Under the pieces are notes generated by a model. It had not been told where the DNA came from and searched no databases. It worked only from the letters and a program-made list of their open reading frames with translations. Positions 1 through 6,511 of a DNA stretch of 23,688 bases are shown piece by piece. Made by a program: the position numbers and the translations under genes. The DNA comes from Lachnospiraceae bacterium UBA1258 (GTDB lineage: Bacteria > Bacillota > Clostridia > Lachnospirales > Lachnospiraceae): the NCBI GenBank assembly GCA_002308235.1, contig DBVS01000123.1:6011-29698 (forward strand), read 5' to 3'. Numbering within the stretch: position 1 is the stretch's first letter; each line of letters opens with the position of its first letter.

Positions 1-1113
1 TTCCACGGTCTTGTAAGAGACTCCCAGGGCCGTAAGATGAGTAAATCCCTCGGAAACGGTATCGATCCTTTGGAGATAATCGATAAGTACGGCGCAGATG
101 CTCTTCGCCTTACCCTTATCACCGGTAATGCGCCCGGAAACGACATGCGTTTCTATAATGAGAGAGTTGAAGCAAGCAGAAACTTCGCTAACAAGATCTG
201 GAATGCCGCACGTTTCATTATGATGAACATGGGCGATAAGAATCCCGCGAAGCCCGAGGCTTCGGCACTTGAGCCCGTTGACCGCTGGATCCTTTCAAAG
301 TGCAACACGCTCATCAAGGACGTAACCGACAACATGGAGAAGTTCGAACTGGGCGTAGCTGTACAGAAGGTTTATGACTTCATCTGGGATGAATTCTGCG
401 ACTGGTACATCGAAATGGTTAAGCCCCGTCTCTATTCGGAGACCGAAGAGGCTTCCAAGAACGCCGCACTCTGGACGCTTAAGAAAGTCCTCATTGACGC
501 ACTTAAGCTGCTTCATCCTTACATGCCGTTTGTGACCGAAGAAATCTTCACAAACATTCAGGATGAAGAAGAATCCATCATGATTTCCAAGTGGCCCGAA
601 TATACCGAGGAATACGAATTCGCAGCCGAGGAGAAGGAGATTGAGACCATCAAGGAAGCAGTCCGTGCCATCAGAAACGTACGTACCGGCATGAACGTTG
701 CTCCTTCGAAAAAAGCAAAGGTATTTGTTGTAAGTACAGATGCAGCAATCCGTGACATCTTTAAGGACGGCGAGATTTACTTTAAGCCCCTTGCCTATGC
801 ATCCGAGGTTGAGATCCGTTCGGACAAGACAGGTATTCCCGAAGACGCGGTTTCATGCGTAATTCCGGGTGCCAACCTCTACATTCCCTTCGCGGAGCTG
901 GTTGATCTGTCTCAGGAGACCGAGCGTCTTGCAAAAGAAGAAGAGAGACTTAAGTCTGAAATTGCCCGCAGCAACGGAATGCTGAATAATGAGCGGTTTG
1001 TCTCCAAGGCTCCTGCATCAAAAGTTGCAGAAGAGAAAGAGAAACTTGCAAAGTATGAACAAATGCTTGACGAAGTATCCAAACGTCTGACACAATTAAA
1101 GCAGATGATTTAA
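1..1113 (+). CDS. valS: Valine--tRNA ligase, C-terminal part (5' truncated by window)
   Basis: The reading frame is open from base 1, so the gene starts before the window; the ATG at 37 is only the methionine of the KMSKS loop (bases 34-48). Valyl-tRNA synthetase charges tRNA-Val in the cytoplasm. Visible in order are the end of the class I catalytic core with KMSKS followed by SLGNGIDP, the helical anticodon-binding domain with the typical DRWILSK and FIWDEFCDWYIE stretches, and a C-terminal charged coiled coil of about 65 residues. That last element is the tRNA-binding arm characteristic of ValRS and separates it from IleRS and LeuRS. The stop is 14 bases before the next gene, so the regulator downstream is probably cotranscribed. 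The protein looks intact as far as it is seen. Confidence 0.97.
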   Translation, partial: FHGLVRDSQGRKMSKSLGNGIDPLEIIDKYGADALRLTLITGNAPGNDMRFYNERVEASRNFANKIWNAARFIMMNMGDKNPAKPEASALEPVDRWILSKCNTLIKDVTDNMEKFELGVAVQKVYDFIWDEFCDWYIEMVKPRLYSETEEASKNAALWTLKKVLIDALKLLHPYMPFVTEEIFTNIQDEEESIMISKWPEYTEEYEFAAEEKEIETIKEAVRAIRNVRTGMNVAPSKKAKVFVVSTDAAIRDIFKDGEIYFKPLAYASEVEIRSDKTGIPEDAVSCVIPGANLYIPFAELVDLSQETERLAKEEERLKSEIARSNGMLNNERFVSKAPASKVAEEKEKLAKYEQMLDEVSKRLTQLKQMI

Positions 1114-1127
1114 GAGTGAGGTGGCGA

Positions 1128-1790
1128 ATGGCCGAATCCGGACTTTTCAAGGGAATAACCGATGAAGACCGCGATAAGATGTATACCTGCGCGGGCGCCA
1201 AAGAACGGACATTTAAGGCAGGCGAGTACATTTTCAGGCAGGGCGATGTGCCTTCGAGTATTTACCTGATCAAGAAGGGCACCGTCATGCTTGTGAAAGA
1301 TTTTGCTTCGGGCAAGAGAAACGTGCTTTATTCGGTCCATGAAAACGATGTTTTCGGCGAGATGTTCGTCTTTTCCGCAGAAACCGCATACTGGTTTGAC
1401 GCGGTGGCAAACGATGCCGTCACACTCATCGAGATACCCAGACGCTTCTTCTACGGCTTCTGTCAGAATGCCTGCGGAAAGCACAAGGATGTAATAAAGA
1501 ACATGCTGGAGATCCAGTCCGGAAAGAATTTTATCATGTTAAAGAAGCTTTATCTTCTTTCGGGAAAGACTCTTAAGGAACGGATAGCCATGTGGGTTCT
1601 TGACTGTGCGGGAAACGCCGATGCTTTTGTAAGCCATATGAAGCGGGAGGAACTGGCGGATTATCTTGGGACCACACGCCCTTCTTTGTCCAGGGAACTT
1701 ATGAACATGCAGGACGAGGGACTGATAATCGCCGACAGATCAAAGATCAGAATTCTGGACAGAGAAGCCCTGGAAGAATTAAGCGAATAA
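1128..1790 (+). CDS. Crp/Fnr-family transcriptional regulator
   Basis: A 220-residue protein of normal Crp/Fnr length. Residues about 7-110 form the cyclic-nucleotide-binding-type beta barrel (GEYIFRQGD, then VFGEM), followed by a dimerisation helix and a C-terminal winged helix at about 172-215. The recognition helix carries TRPSLSRE; relative to FNR the Glu is replaced, while the Ser-Arg pair is kept (S188, R189). Cysteines lie at 21, 112, 116 and 160, including a CxxxC pair, but there is no N-terminal FNR-type cysteine cluster, so an iron-sulfur sensor cannot be claimed. I chose ATG 1128, which has GAGG six bases upstream, over the in-frame GTG 1116, which has no good ribosome site. The likely target is the dyad just downstream, before the grcA-like gene. 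HcpR-like or other redox/nitrosative-stress sensing is possible, but the ligand is unknown. Confidence 0.9.
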   Translation: MAESGLFKGITDEDRDKMYTCAGAKERTFKAGEYIFRQGDVPSSIYLIKKGTVMLVKDFASGKRNVLYSVHENDVFGEMFVFSAETAYWFDAVANDAVTLIEIPRRFFYGFCQNACGKHKDVIKNMLEIQSGKNFIMLKKLYLLSGKTLKERIAMWVLDCAGNADAFVSHMKREELADYLGTTRPSLSRELMNMQDEGLIIADRSKIRILDREALEELSE

Positions 1791-1802
1791 ATTTTTTAAA
1801 AT

Positions 1803-1816
1803 GTAACAAATGTTAC
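1803..1816. promoter_or_regulatory. Candidate Crp/Fnr operator, class II position, for grcA-like gene
   Basis: GTAAC-AAAT-GTTAC is a perfect 5-bp inverted repeat with a 4-bp spacer, the geometry of Crp/Fnr-family sites (FNR is TTGAT-N4-ATCAA). It lies directly downstream of a Crp/Fnr gene. A -10-like TAGTAT at 1839-1844 (or TATGAT at 1842-1847) has no good -35 element. If transcription starts near 1851, the dyad is centred at about -41.5, where class II activators overlap the -35 region. The dyad is seen directly; the start site and the regulator pairing are inference. Confidence 0.7.
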
Positions 1817-1917
1817 GGTTTATATTTGCCCTCTTTGATAGTATGATATTGAAAAAGAAGAAAACAATTCAATTATCATATCGCAGTTCCTCAATATGAG
1901 GAGAAAAGGAGGCAATT

Positions 1918-2160
1918 ATGACACAGAACACCCAGCAGATCAACAATCTTGTATCGCTTCTTGACGGTTATGCAACCAAGGGCGGACATCATTTAAATGT
2001 TAACGTATTAAACAGAGACACACTTCTCGACGCGCAGAAGCATCCCGAGAATTATCCCCAGCTTACCATCAGGGTTTCGGGCTATGCGGTTAACTTCATT
2101 AAATTGACACCCGAGCAGCAGGCCGACGTTATTTCAAGAACCTTCCACGAAGCCATCTGA
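1918..2160 (+). CDS. grcA: Autonomous glycyl radical cofactor (GrcA/YfiD-like)
   Basis: An 80-residue protein almost identical in style to the extreme C terminus of pyruvate formate-lyase and to GrcA (YfiD). It has HLNVNVLNRDTL, then HPENYPQLTIRVSGYAV with the radical glycine at residue 55, then LTPEQQADVISRTF. GrcA supplies a replacement glycyl-radical domain to pyruvate formate-lyase whose own C terminus has been cleaved by oxygen, restoring pyruvate + CoA to formate + acetyl-CoA in the cytoplasm. The E. coli protein is about 127 residues; this one lacks most of the N-terminal half, and only about 20 residues precede the radical domain. It is a real independent gene, not a pfl fragment, because AAAGGAGG (1905-1912) sits six bases before ATG 1918. 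It is apparently controlled by the dyad at 1803-1816 and is followed by thioredoxin. Confidence 0.92.
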   Translation: MTQNTQQINNLVSLLDGYATKGGHHLNVNVLNRDTLLDAQKHPENYPQLTIRVSGYAVNFIKLTPEQQADVISRTFHEAI

Positions 2161-2201
2161 GTTCGAATCCTAAAGAATTTATAAAATCCGAGCCGGTGGC
2201 G

Positions 2202-2230
2202 TTGACAGATTATCGCAATGTTGTTACAAT
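2202..2230 (+). promoter_or_regulatory. Sigma-A promoter of trxA
   Basis: TTGACA (2202-2207) and TACAAT (2225-2230) are separated by exactly 17 bases, a near-consensus housekeeping promoter. It gives a 5' leader of about 55 bases before the thioredoxin ATG. No terminator was seen between the grcA-like gene and this promoter, so trxA may also be reached by read-through. Confidence 0.85.
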
Positions 2231-2239
2231 TCAATTGTA
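2225..2239. promoter_or_regulatory. Palindrome over the trxA -10 element (candidate operator)
   Basis: TACAATT-C-AATTGTA is a perfect 7-bp inverted repeat around one central base. It covers the -10 hexamer and the expected start site, where a bound repressor would block transcription. A related half-site (ACAATT) follows at about 2241. It does not match the GTAAC-N4-GTTAC dyad upstream. An AT-rich palindrome of this size could also be chance. Confidence 0.4.
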
Positions 2240-2293
2240 CACAATTAATTATGCGTATCGTCCGGTGCGTTAATCCGGCGGAAAGGTGTAAAA

Positions 2294-2602
2294 ATGGCTG
2301 AAATAAATCTGACAAATGCTAACTTCGATGAAGAAGTGCTTAAATCCGATATCCCTGTAATGGTGGACTTCTGGGCACCCTGGTGCGGACCCTGTAAGAT
2401 GCTTGGCCCCGTTGTTGCCGAGATCGCCGAAGAGAACGCAGGAAAGATCAAGGTTTGCAAGGTAAACGTTGACGAGGAAGGCGAGCTTGCCCGCCGCTTT
2501 AAGGTTGCAAGCATTCCTACCGTAATCGTTTTCAAGAACGGCGAACAGGTAAACAAGAACCTCGGCTACTGCGAGAAGCAGGTGCTGCTGGACCTTTTCT
2601 AA
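2294..2602 (+). CDS. trxA: Thioredoxin
   Basis: A 102-residue single-domain thioredoxin that reduces protein disulfides in the cytoplasm using electrons from thioredoxin reductase. The active site WCGPCK has the redox cysteines at 31 and 34, preceded by the buried aspartate (D25) in VDFWAPW. The cis-proline loop is SIPT (P75). Length and fold are standard. Additional cysteines at 55 and 93 (in GYCEKQ, where many thioredoxins have a non-cysteine residue) are mildly unusual. The ribosome site GGAAAGG lies upstream of ATG 2294. It has its own promoter (2202-2230) and a strong terminator immediately after it. Its position after the GrcA-like gene suggests a small oxidative-damage repair block. 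Confidence 0.96.
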   Translation: MAEINLTNANFDEEVLKSDIPVMVDFWAPWCGPCKMLGPVVAEIAEENAGKIKVCKVNVDEEGELARRFKVASIPTVIVFKNGEQVNKNLGYCEKQVLLDLF

Positions 2603-2623
2603 AACAATAATATTCGTAAAAGC

Positions 2624-2656
2624 AAAGAAAGACTTCGAAAGAAGTCTTTCTTTTTT
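2624..2656. terminator. Bidirectional Rho-independent terminator
   Basis: A 10-bp perfect stem (GAAAGACTTC / GAAGTCTTTC, 2627-2650) closes a GAAA tetraloop and is followed by six T residues on the plus strand. The A-rich left flank gives a T-rich tract on the minus strand. It ends trxA from the left and overlaps the stop codon of the converging regulator gene. Confidence 0.92.
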
Positions 2657-3614
2657 ATGTTACGGAAATATTTTTACGAATTGTGCCGGCGTTTTGTGGA
2701 GAAATAACAGTGCTTTCAAGTTTGTCCAACTCTTCTTCGGAAAGGTAGAGAAGCCCCAAACTGTGCCCTTGCATGTATGAAAGCCTTGCTTCAGTGAGCT
2801 TATTCATGCTTGTCAGTAAATCTGCCTTGCAAAGAAGGAGCTCAAACAATTTTGCGGACGATTTAAATCTTATCAGATTTTCGATGGTCTCGTTAAGAAT
2901 ATGGAGAAAAGACGGGTTGTTTCTTTGTGTGAAAAGGTACTGGTTGTAAGCTGTCAGCCCTAAGAGTTTTATCGTAAAGTTGTAATTCTTCTCAATGTAG
3001 TAATGAGTGTTTGACAAAAAGCGGTTAAGGTATTCATAAATAAAAGAGAAGATTGAGTCAGCTTCATCCAGGTCTTTACTTCGGGCAAGATTAACCGCTA
3101 TATGCAGCATAAGGTTTAATTCAACATTGCTGAAAATGATATTTTTGCCTTTTAAAGCCTCCATAGACGGATATCTGCATTTAATTCCTGCCAGGGAATA
3201 ATTTATGGACTCTTTCCATTTTTGCTCAAATGTCGAAGCAATGACGGCTTTAGAGTACATGATAATTTGATACGGTTCGCCCTCTTTGAACTCCGGAAGA
3301 TTTTCATATTCGGAAATAAGCTCTTTTAACACGGGAAACTTTCGCTCGGCAAGGCAATCGTTTATTTTTTCTATTTTAGCGTGTGTTTCAAGATTTCTGT
3401 GCTTCAAGATGGCGTTGTATTCGGAAAGAAGATTTACACCCATCTTTTCCGACAATCCGTTTATGATATATAATGACGGCGTTTTTTTATTTGCTTCTAT
3501 ATCCATCAAATAATCTCTTGAACAAATCCCATCGCACAGAGCGGCTTGTGAAATATGCTGATTTGTCCTGATATATCTGATTAGTTCCCCTATTTGTGCA
3601 TCTTCAATCCCCAT
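2655..3614 (-). CDS. Helix-turn-helix regulator with TPR-like C-terminal domain (RNPP/Rgg-like design)
   Basis: A 319-residue protein with an N-terminal XRE-type helix-turn-helix at about residues 8-65 (IGELIRYIRTNQHISQAAL, then SRDYLMDIEANKKTPS). The remaining about 250 residues are helical with no enzymatic motif, and their repeated aromatic/leucine pattern resembles degenerate TPRs. This architecture and length are those of RNPP/Rgg-like peptide-responsive regulators, but homology to a specific member cannot be shown here. It is divergent from the glycosylase-exporter genes and shares their upstream region, so it is the likely regulator of that module. The start at 3614 has AGAGGG a few bases upstream. 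Its transcript ends at the bidirectional terminator against trxA. Confidence 0.78.
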   Translation of the reverse strand: MGIEDAQIGELIRYIRTNQHISQAALCDGICSRDYLMDIEANKKTPSLYIINGLSEKMGVNLLSEYNAILKHRNLETHAKIEKINDCLAERKFPVLKELISEYENLPEFKEGEPYQIIMYSKAVIASTFEQKWKESINYSLAGIKCRYPSMEALKGKNIIFSNVELNLMLHIAVNLARSKDLDEADSIFSFIYEYLNRFLSNTHYYIEKNYNFTIKLLGLTAYNQYLFTQRNNPSFLHILNETIENLIRFKSSAKLFELLLCKADLLTSMNKLTEARLSYMQGHSLGLLYLSEEELDKLESTVISPQNAGTIRKNISVT

Positions 3615-3631
3615 TTTAACCCTCTGTATGC

Positions 3632-3643
3632 GGACTATTGTCC
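3632..3643. promoter_or_regulatory. Dyad between divergent regulator and exporter module (candidate operator)
   Basis: GGAC-TATT-GTCC is a perfect 4-bp inverted repeat with a 4-bp spacer, flanked by a repeated ACTAT. It lies between the regulator start codon and its probable -10 element, so it would fall just downstream of the regulator transcription start. Binding by the adjacent regulator is inference; the arms are short. Confidence 0.35.
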
Positions 3644-3664
3644 ACTATATTTTTCTTTTTCCTG

Positions 3665-3673
3665 ATTATAACA
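3665..3673 (-). promoter_or_regulatory. Extended -10 promoter for the divergent regulator
   Basis: Read on the minus strand, TGTTATAAT is a consensus extended -10 element (TG-N-TATAAT) about 50 bases upstream of the regulator start codon. The -35 region is poor, as is tolerated with extended -10 promoters. No comparably good plus-strand promoter for the exporter genes was found here, which leaves activator-dependent transcription possible. Confidence 0.55.
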
Positions 3674-3716
3674 TGAAATTGAGAGTGAGGAAGAACTTAT
3701 TAATAATCCTAATTTC

Positions 3717-3776
3717 ATGGAAGAAGCGATTGAAAGATATGCAGCTGAGGTAATAGATGATGAAGAATGGATATGA
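3717..3776 (+). pseudogene. Short open frame overlapping the glycosylase start; possible 3' remnant of a lost gene
   Basis: A frame open from 3672 and ending at the TGA at 3774-3776 encodes about 34 acidic, helix-like residues (from residue 1 after the stop: HEIESEEELINNPNF, then a Met and MEEAIERY). Its only in-frame ATG is at 3717 and it has no ribosome site at a useful distance. The composition resembles the C-terminal tail of a small regulatory or antitoxin protein rather than random sequence. It overlaps the start of the next gene by 20 bases, as a coupled upstream gene would. It could be a decayed gene end left at an insertion boundary. Chance is not excluded. Confidence 0.25.
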
Positions 3777-4779
3777 TGATATTATCAAAATGAGATTATC
3801 GAACCATGGCTTTTTGCATAAAGATGACAGGATAGAATTAAGTCAGTTGTTAGGGATACAAGCTCAGTTTTTTACATATGCATCTTATTCTGCAAAAATA
3901 CGACATATTGAATTAGGTATAGATGATGTTTTTAAGGCGTGGACATTAAGGGGCACCATGCATATACACGATATAAGTGATTATTCTGTCTTTATTCATG
4001 AAGACTTGATATCACCATATATGAAGGATTTTTGGAATGACGAGGCTATAGTTGGAAAAAGACGTAAATCTTTTTTTTGCGACATAATAATACATTGTGT
4101 CAGCAATGGAATCGGGGATAAAAAGAGTATAATAGATCAGTGCACAGAGATGGGTATGACAGAAACGGAGAAGGGGGAATTATTTAATTCTTGGGGTGGG
4201 TTACCCAGGTTTTTGGTAGAAACAGGAAAAATTGTTTTGCAAGGTTCTTCAGATACAAAATATGCGATTGCACCTTGCTTAACAAGAATGAGAAGATCTC
4301 AGGCTGAAGTAGAACAATTAAGAAGATATATCAGTACATATGGACCGGTTACCATATATGATATGATGTATTTCTTTAGATGGAACAAGTCTAAGTGCGT
4401 AAAATACATTTGCGAAATTGATTATAGAAGATTAAATATACAAGGAGAAGAATTTTATTATATAGATAAGAATTATGGAGATAGTGACAGAGAAAATGAC
4501 GTGATTGTTTTTTCGGGTTTCGATCCTTTTATTATTGGATACGAGAAGAAGAATAGTATTATTATTAAGCAGAAAGACATACGTGATATTTTTCTGTTGC
4601 AAGGGGTCATTCGCCCAACTCTATTTTGGAAGGACAGCATAGTTGGGACTTGGTGGAAGACAAAGAAAATTGTAAATATCAAGTTTTTCGAGAAATTGCC
4701 TTGCGAGATACGGGAAAGGATTTTTGAAATGTTGGAAAATTTAATAGGCGATGAGAAGATAGAATTTAATGTGTTATAA
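3757..4779 (+). CDS. Winged-helix DNA-binding protein, HTH_42 family (AlkZ/YcaQ-like DNA glycosylase candidate)
   Basis: A 340-residue protein matching the HTH_42 (winged-helix DNA-binding) family by its characteristic blocks: an N-terminal LGIQAQ at 32-37, LRGTMH at 64-69, FDPFIIGY at about 255-262, and GVIRPT...VGTWW at 283-300. AlkZ and YcaQ of this family are DNA glycosylases that remove bulky alkyl adducts and unhook interstrand crosslinks; AlkZ uses a Gln-x-Gln pair and YcaQ a Gln-x-Asp pair. Here the pair is Q35-A36-Q37, the AlkZ type. TGAGGT lies five bases before ATG 3757 (ATG 3760 is equally possible). The gene is clearly AT-rich (sample lines about 27-28% GC, against about 48% in tig), suggesting acquisition by transfer. 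It overlaps the first exporter gene by 11 bases. Catalytic activity is inferred, not shown. Confidence 0.8.
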   Translation: MMKNGYDDIIKMRLSNHGFLHKDDRIELSQLLGIQAQFFTYASYSAKIRHIELGIDDVFKAWTLRGTMHIHDISDYSVFIHEDLISPYMKDFWNDEAIVGKRRKSFFCDIIIHCVSNGIGDKKSIIDQCTEMGMTETEKGELFNSWGGLPRFLVETGKIVLQGSSDTKYAIAPCLTRMRRSQAEVEQLRRYISTYGPVTIYDMMYFFRWNKSKCVKYICEIDYRRLNIQGEEFYYIDKNYGDSDRENDVIVFSGFDPFIIGYEKKNSIIIKQKDIRDIFLLQGVIRPTLFWKDSIVGTWWKTKKIVNIKFFEKLPCEIRERIFEMLENLIGDEKIEFNVL

Positions 4780-6511
4780 AGGGTATTTTAAGGACAATTT
4801 TATAGGGACGATTTTTCAGTTTCTTCTCAGGATTCTGGGGGCTGCGTGCGTACTTGTCGAGATTTTCTTTTTTGCGGACGTGGTAGACGGGGTTGTGAGC
4901 ACTGTTGAAAGCGGGGACAAATTTCCATGGGAATCGGTCATAATTGTGTGCTCTCTATGGCTGATTGAATATGTGTGCTCTGTTTTGGCGGAATTTCTGT
5001 CAAAGCATATGCAGGCAAACATGAGTGCTTTCTACACAGAACGTGTTATCAGCAAAAAGACTGTAATACCCTACAGGGAAAAAGAAAAACGCGAGATACA
5101 GGAATTGTTTGAACGTGTCGGAACAGATCCTTCCGAGCACATCTATGATTTCTTTTCCGGAATAATGGAACTGAGTTCTTTTGCAATGAAGATAGTGGGA
5201 TTTTTCGCAGTTTGTCTTACGAAGAATGTATGGGTATCGCTGATTTTGCTTGCAGCCATGGCTCCGATTGTTTTTGTCGGGGTTCAGAACGGGAAGATAT
5301 CTTATGAGGCATATGATGAGTCAACACGCCACTTCAGAAGAGCTAATTATTTCAAGAGGATTCTTTCGTCACGAGAAGATGCGCAGGAAAGAAATATGTT
5401 CGGATACTCCGATTGGGCTCTGAAACGCTGGGAAGAATCATATGACAAGGCAATTGAAATAGAAGATAAAGCGAACAGAAAGGTATTTGGGCGGATGGGC
5501 ATAAACAATATGATATATGCCGTTCTTCTGGGTATTATTCTGGCAATTCTTCTGGTGCCGGTGAACCTCGGTACCATGACGGTGGGATTTTATATCGCTT
5601 TTGCCAAGGCCATCATAACGTATTTGCACACGCTCGAAGAGGAACTTCCGCCACTGCTTGTAAAGATGTCGAAAAACAGACTGTATCTCAGAGACTATCA
5701 TTCTTTTTTGAAGATAGAAGAGTCTGAGGATGCTGAAGAATGTTCGGATGAACCGGAGACAGAAGAAAAGGAAATTACAATCGAGTTCAGGAATGTTTCT
5801 TTTTCGTATCCGGAAAATGATGTCAAAATACTTAATAATCTTTCGCTTGTTATGTCAGATAAGAAGCGGTATGCGATTGTGGGGGTAAACGGAGCGGGAA
5901 AGACGACTCTTATGAAACTGCTCCTGGGAGTATACGATAACTATGAGGGAGAGATATTGATAAACGGAAAAGAAGTTCGTTCGATGAGCGGAAAAGAACG
6001 AAGCAAACTCTTTTCGGTTGCATTTCAGAATTTTGCAAGATATCCGCTCTCTATTCGGGAAAATATCGGAAATGAGGCTATATCTACGGACGAGGCAGTG
6101 AGAATAGCAGAGAAGATTGGCCTGACTGACACTTTGAGAGAAAAAGAAATCGATTTTGATACAGACTTGGGACGTGTTTCCGAGGAAAGTTCGGACATGT
6201 CCGGCGGACAGTGGCAGTTGATTACGATTTTCAGATGTCTTGTTTCCGACAATCCGATACAGATACTTGATGAACCGACATCTGCTATGGATCCGGTTCG
6301 TGAGGCTATGCTTTATAAACTCTTTCAGGAAGAATTCAAGGGACAGATCGGTATTTGCATAACGCACAGAATGGGTGCCGCTAAAATGTGCGATGAGATA
6401 ATCGTACTTTCAGGCGGGAAAGTTGCTGAAAGCGGCAGCCATGAGATGCTTATGACAAGGAACGGATTATATCATTCGATGTATTGTGAACAGAGAAGCT
6501 GGTATGAATAA
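4769..6511 (+). CDS. ABC exporter, fused membrane and ATPase domains (first of pair)
   Basis: A 580-residue half-transporter with about six membrane segments in residues 10-290 and one nucleotide-binding domain at 335-580. All ATPase motifs are present: Walker A GVNGAGKTT (372-380), Q-loop Q420 in FQNFARY, signature MSGGQWQ (477-483), Walker B ILDEP (D501, E502), and switch histidine H533. The SGGQWQ signature and the FQNF/Y Q-loop context recall lanthipeptide-type exporters such as NisT, but there is no N-terminal C39 peptidase domain, so no leader cleavage by this protein. It starts inside the end of the glycosylase-like gene and its end overlaps the second exporter gene, so the three should be translated together. 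It probably heterodimerises with its neighbour. The substrate is unknown; lipid, peptide or toxic compound are all possible. Confidence 0.9.
   Translation: MCYKGYFKDNFIGTIFQFLLRILGAACVLVEIFFFADVVDGVVSTVESGDKFPWESVIIVCSLWLIEYVCSVLAEFLSKHMQANMSAFYTERVISKKTVIPYREKEKREIQELFERVGTDPSEHIYDFFSGIMELSSFAMKIVGFFAVCLTKNVWVSLILLAAMAPIVFVGVQNGKISYEAYDESTRHFRRANYFKRILSSREDAQERNMFGYSDWALKRWEESYDKAIEIEDKANRKVFGRMGINNMIYAVLLGIILAILLVPVNLGTMTVGFYIAFAKAIITYLHTLEEELPPLLVKMSKNRLYLRDYHSFLKIEESEDAEECSDEPETEEKEITIEFRNVSFSYPENDVKILNNLSLVMSDKKRYAIVGVNGAGKTTLMKLLLGVYDNYEGEILINGKEVRSMSGKERSKLFSVAFQNFARYPLSIRENIGNEAISTDEAVRIAEKIGLTDTLREKEIDFDTDLGRVSEESSDMSGGQWQLITIFRCLVSDNPIQILDEPTSAMDPVREAMLYKLFQEEFKGQIGICITHRMGAAKMCDEIIVLSGGKVAESGSHEMLMTRNGLYHSMYCEQRSWYE

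Noticed and set aside
37..39. ATG at 37 as the start of a 358-residue gene
   Set aside because: It is the methionine within the KMSKS loop of valS; the frame is open back to base 1.
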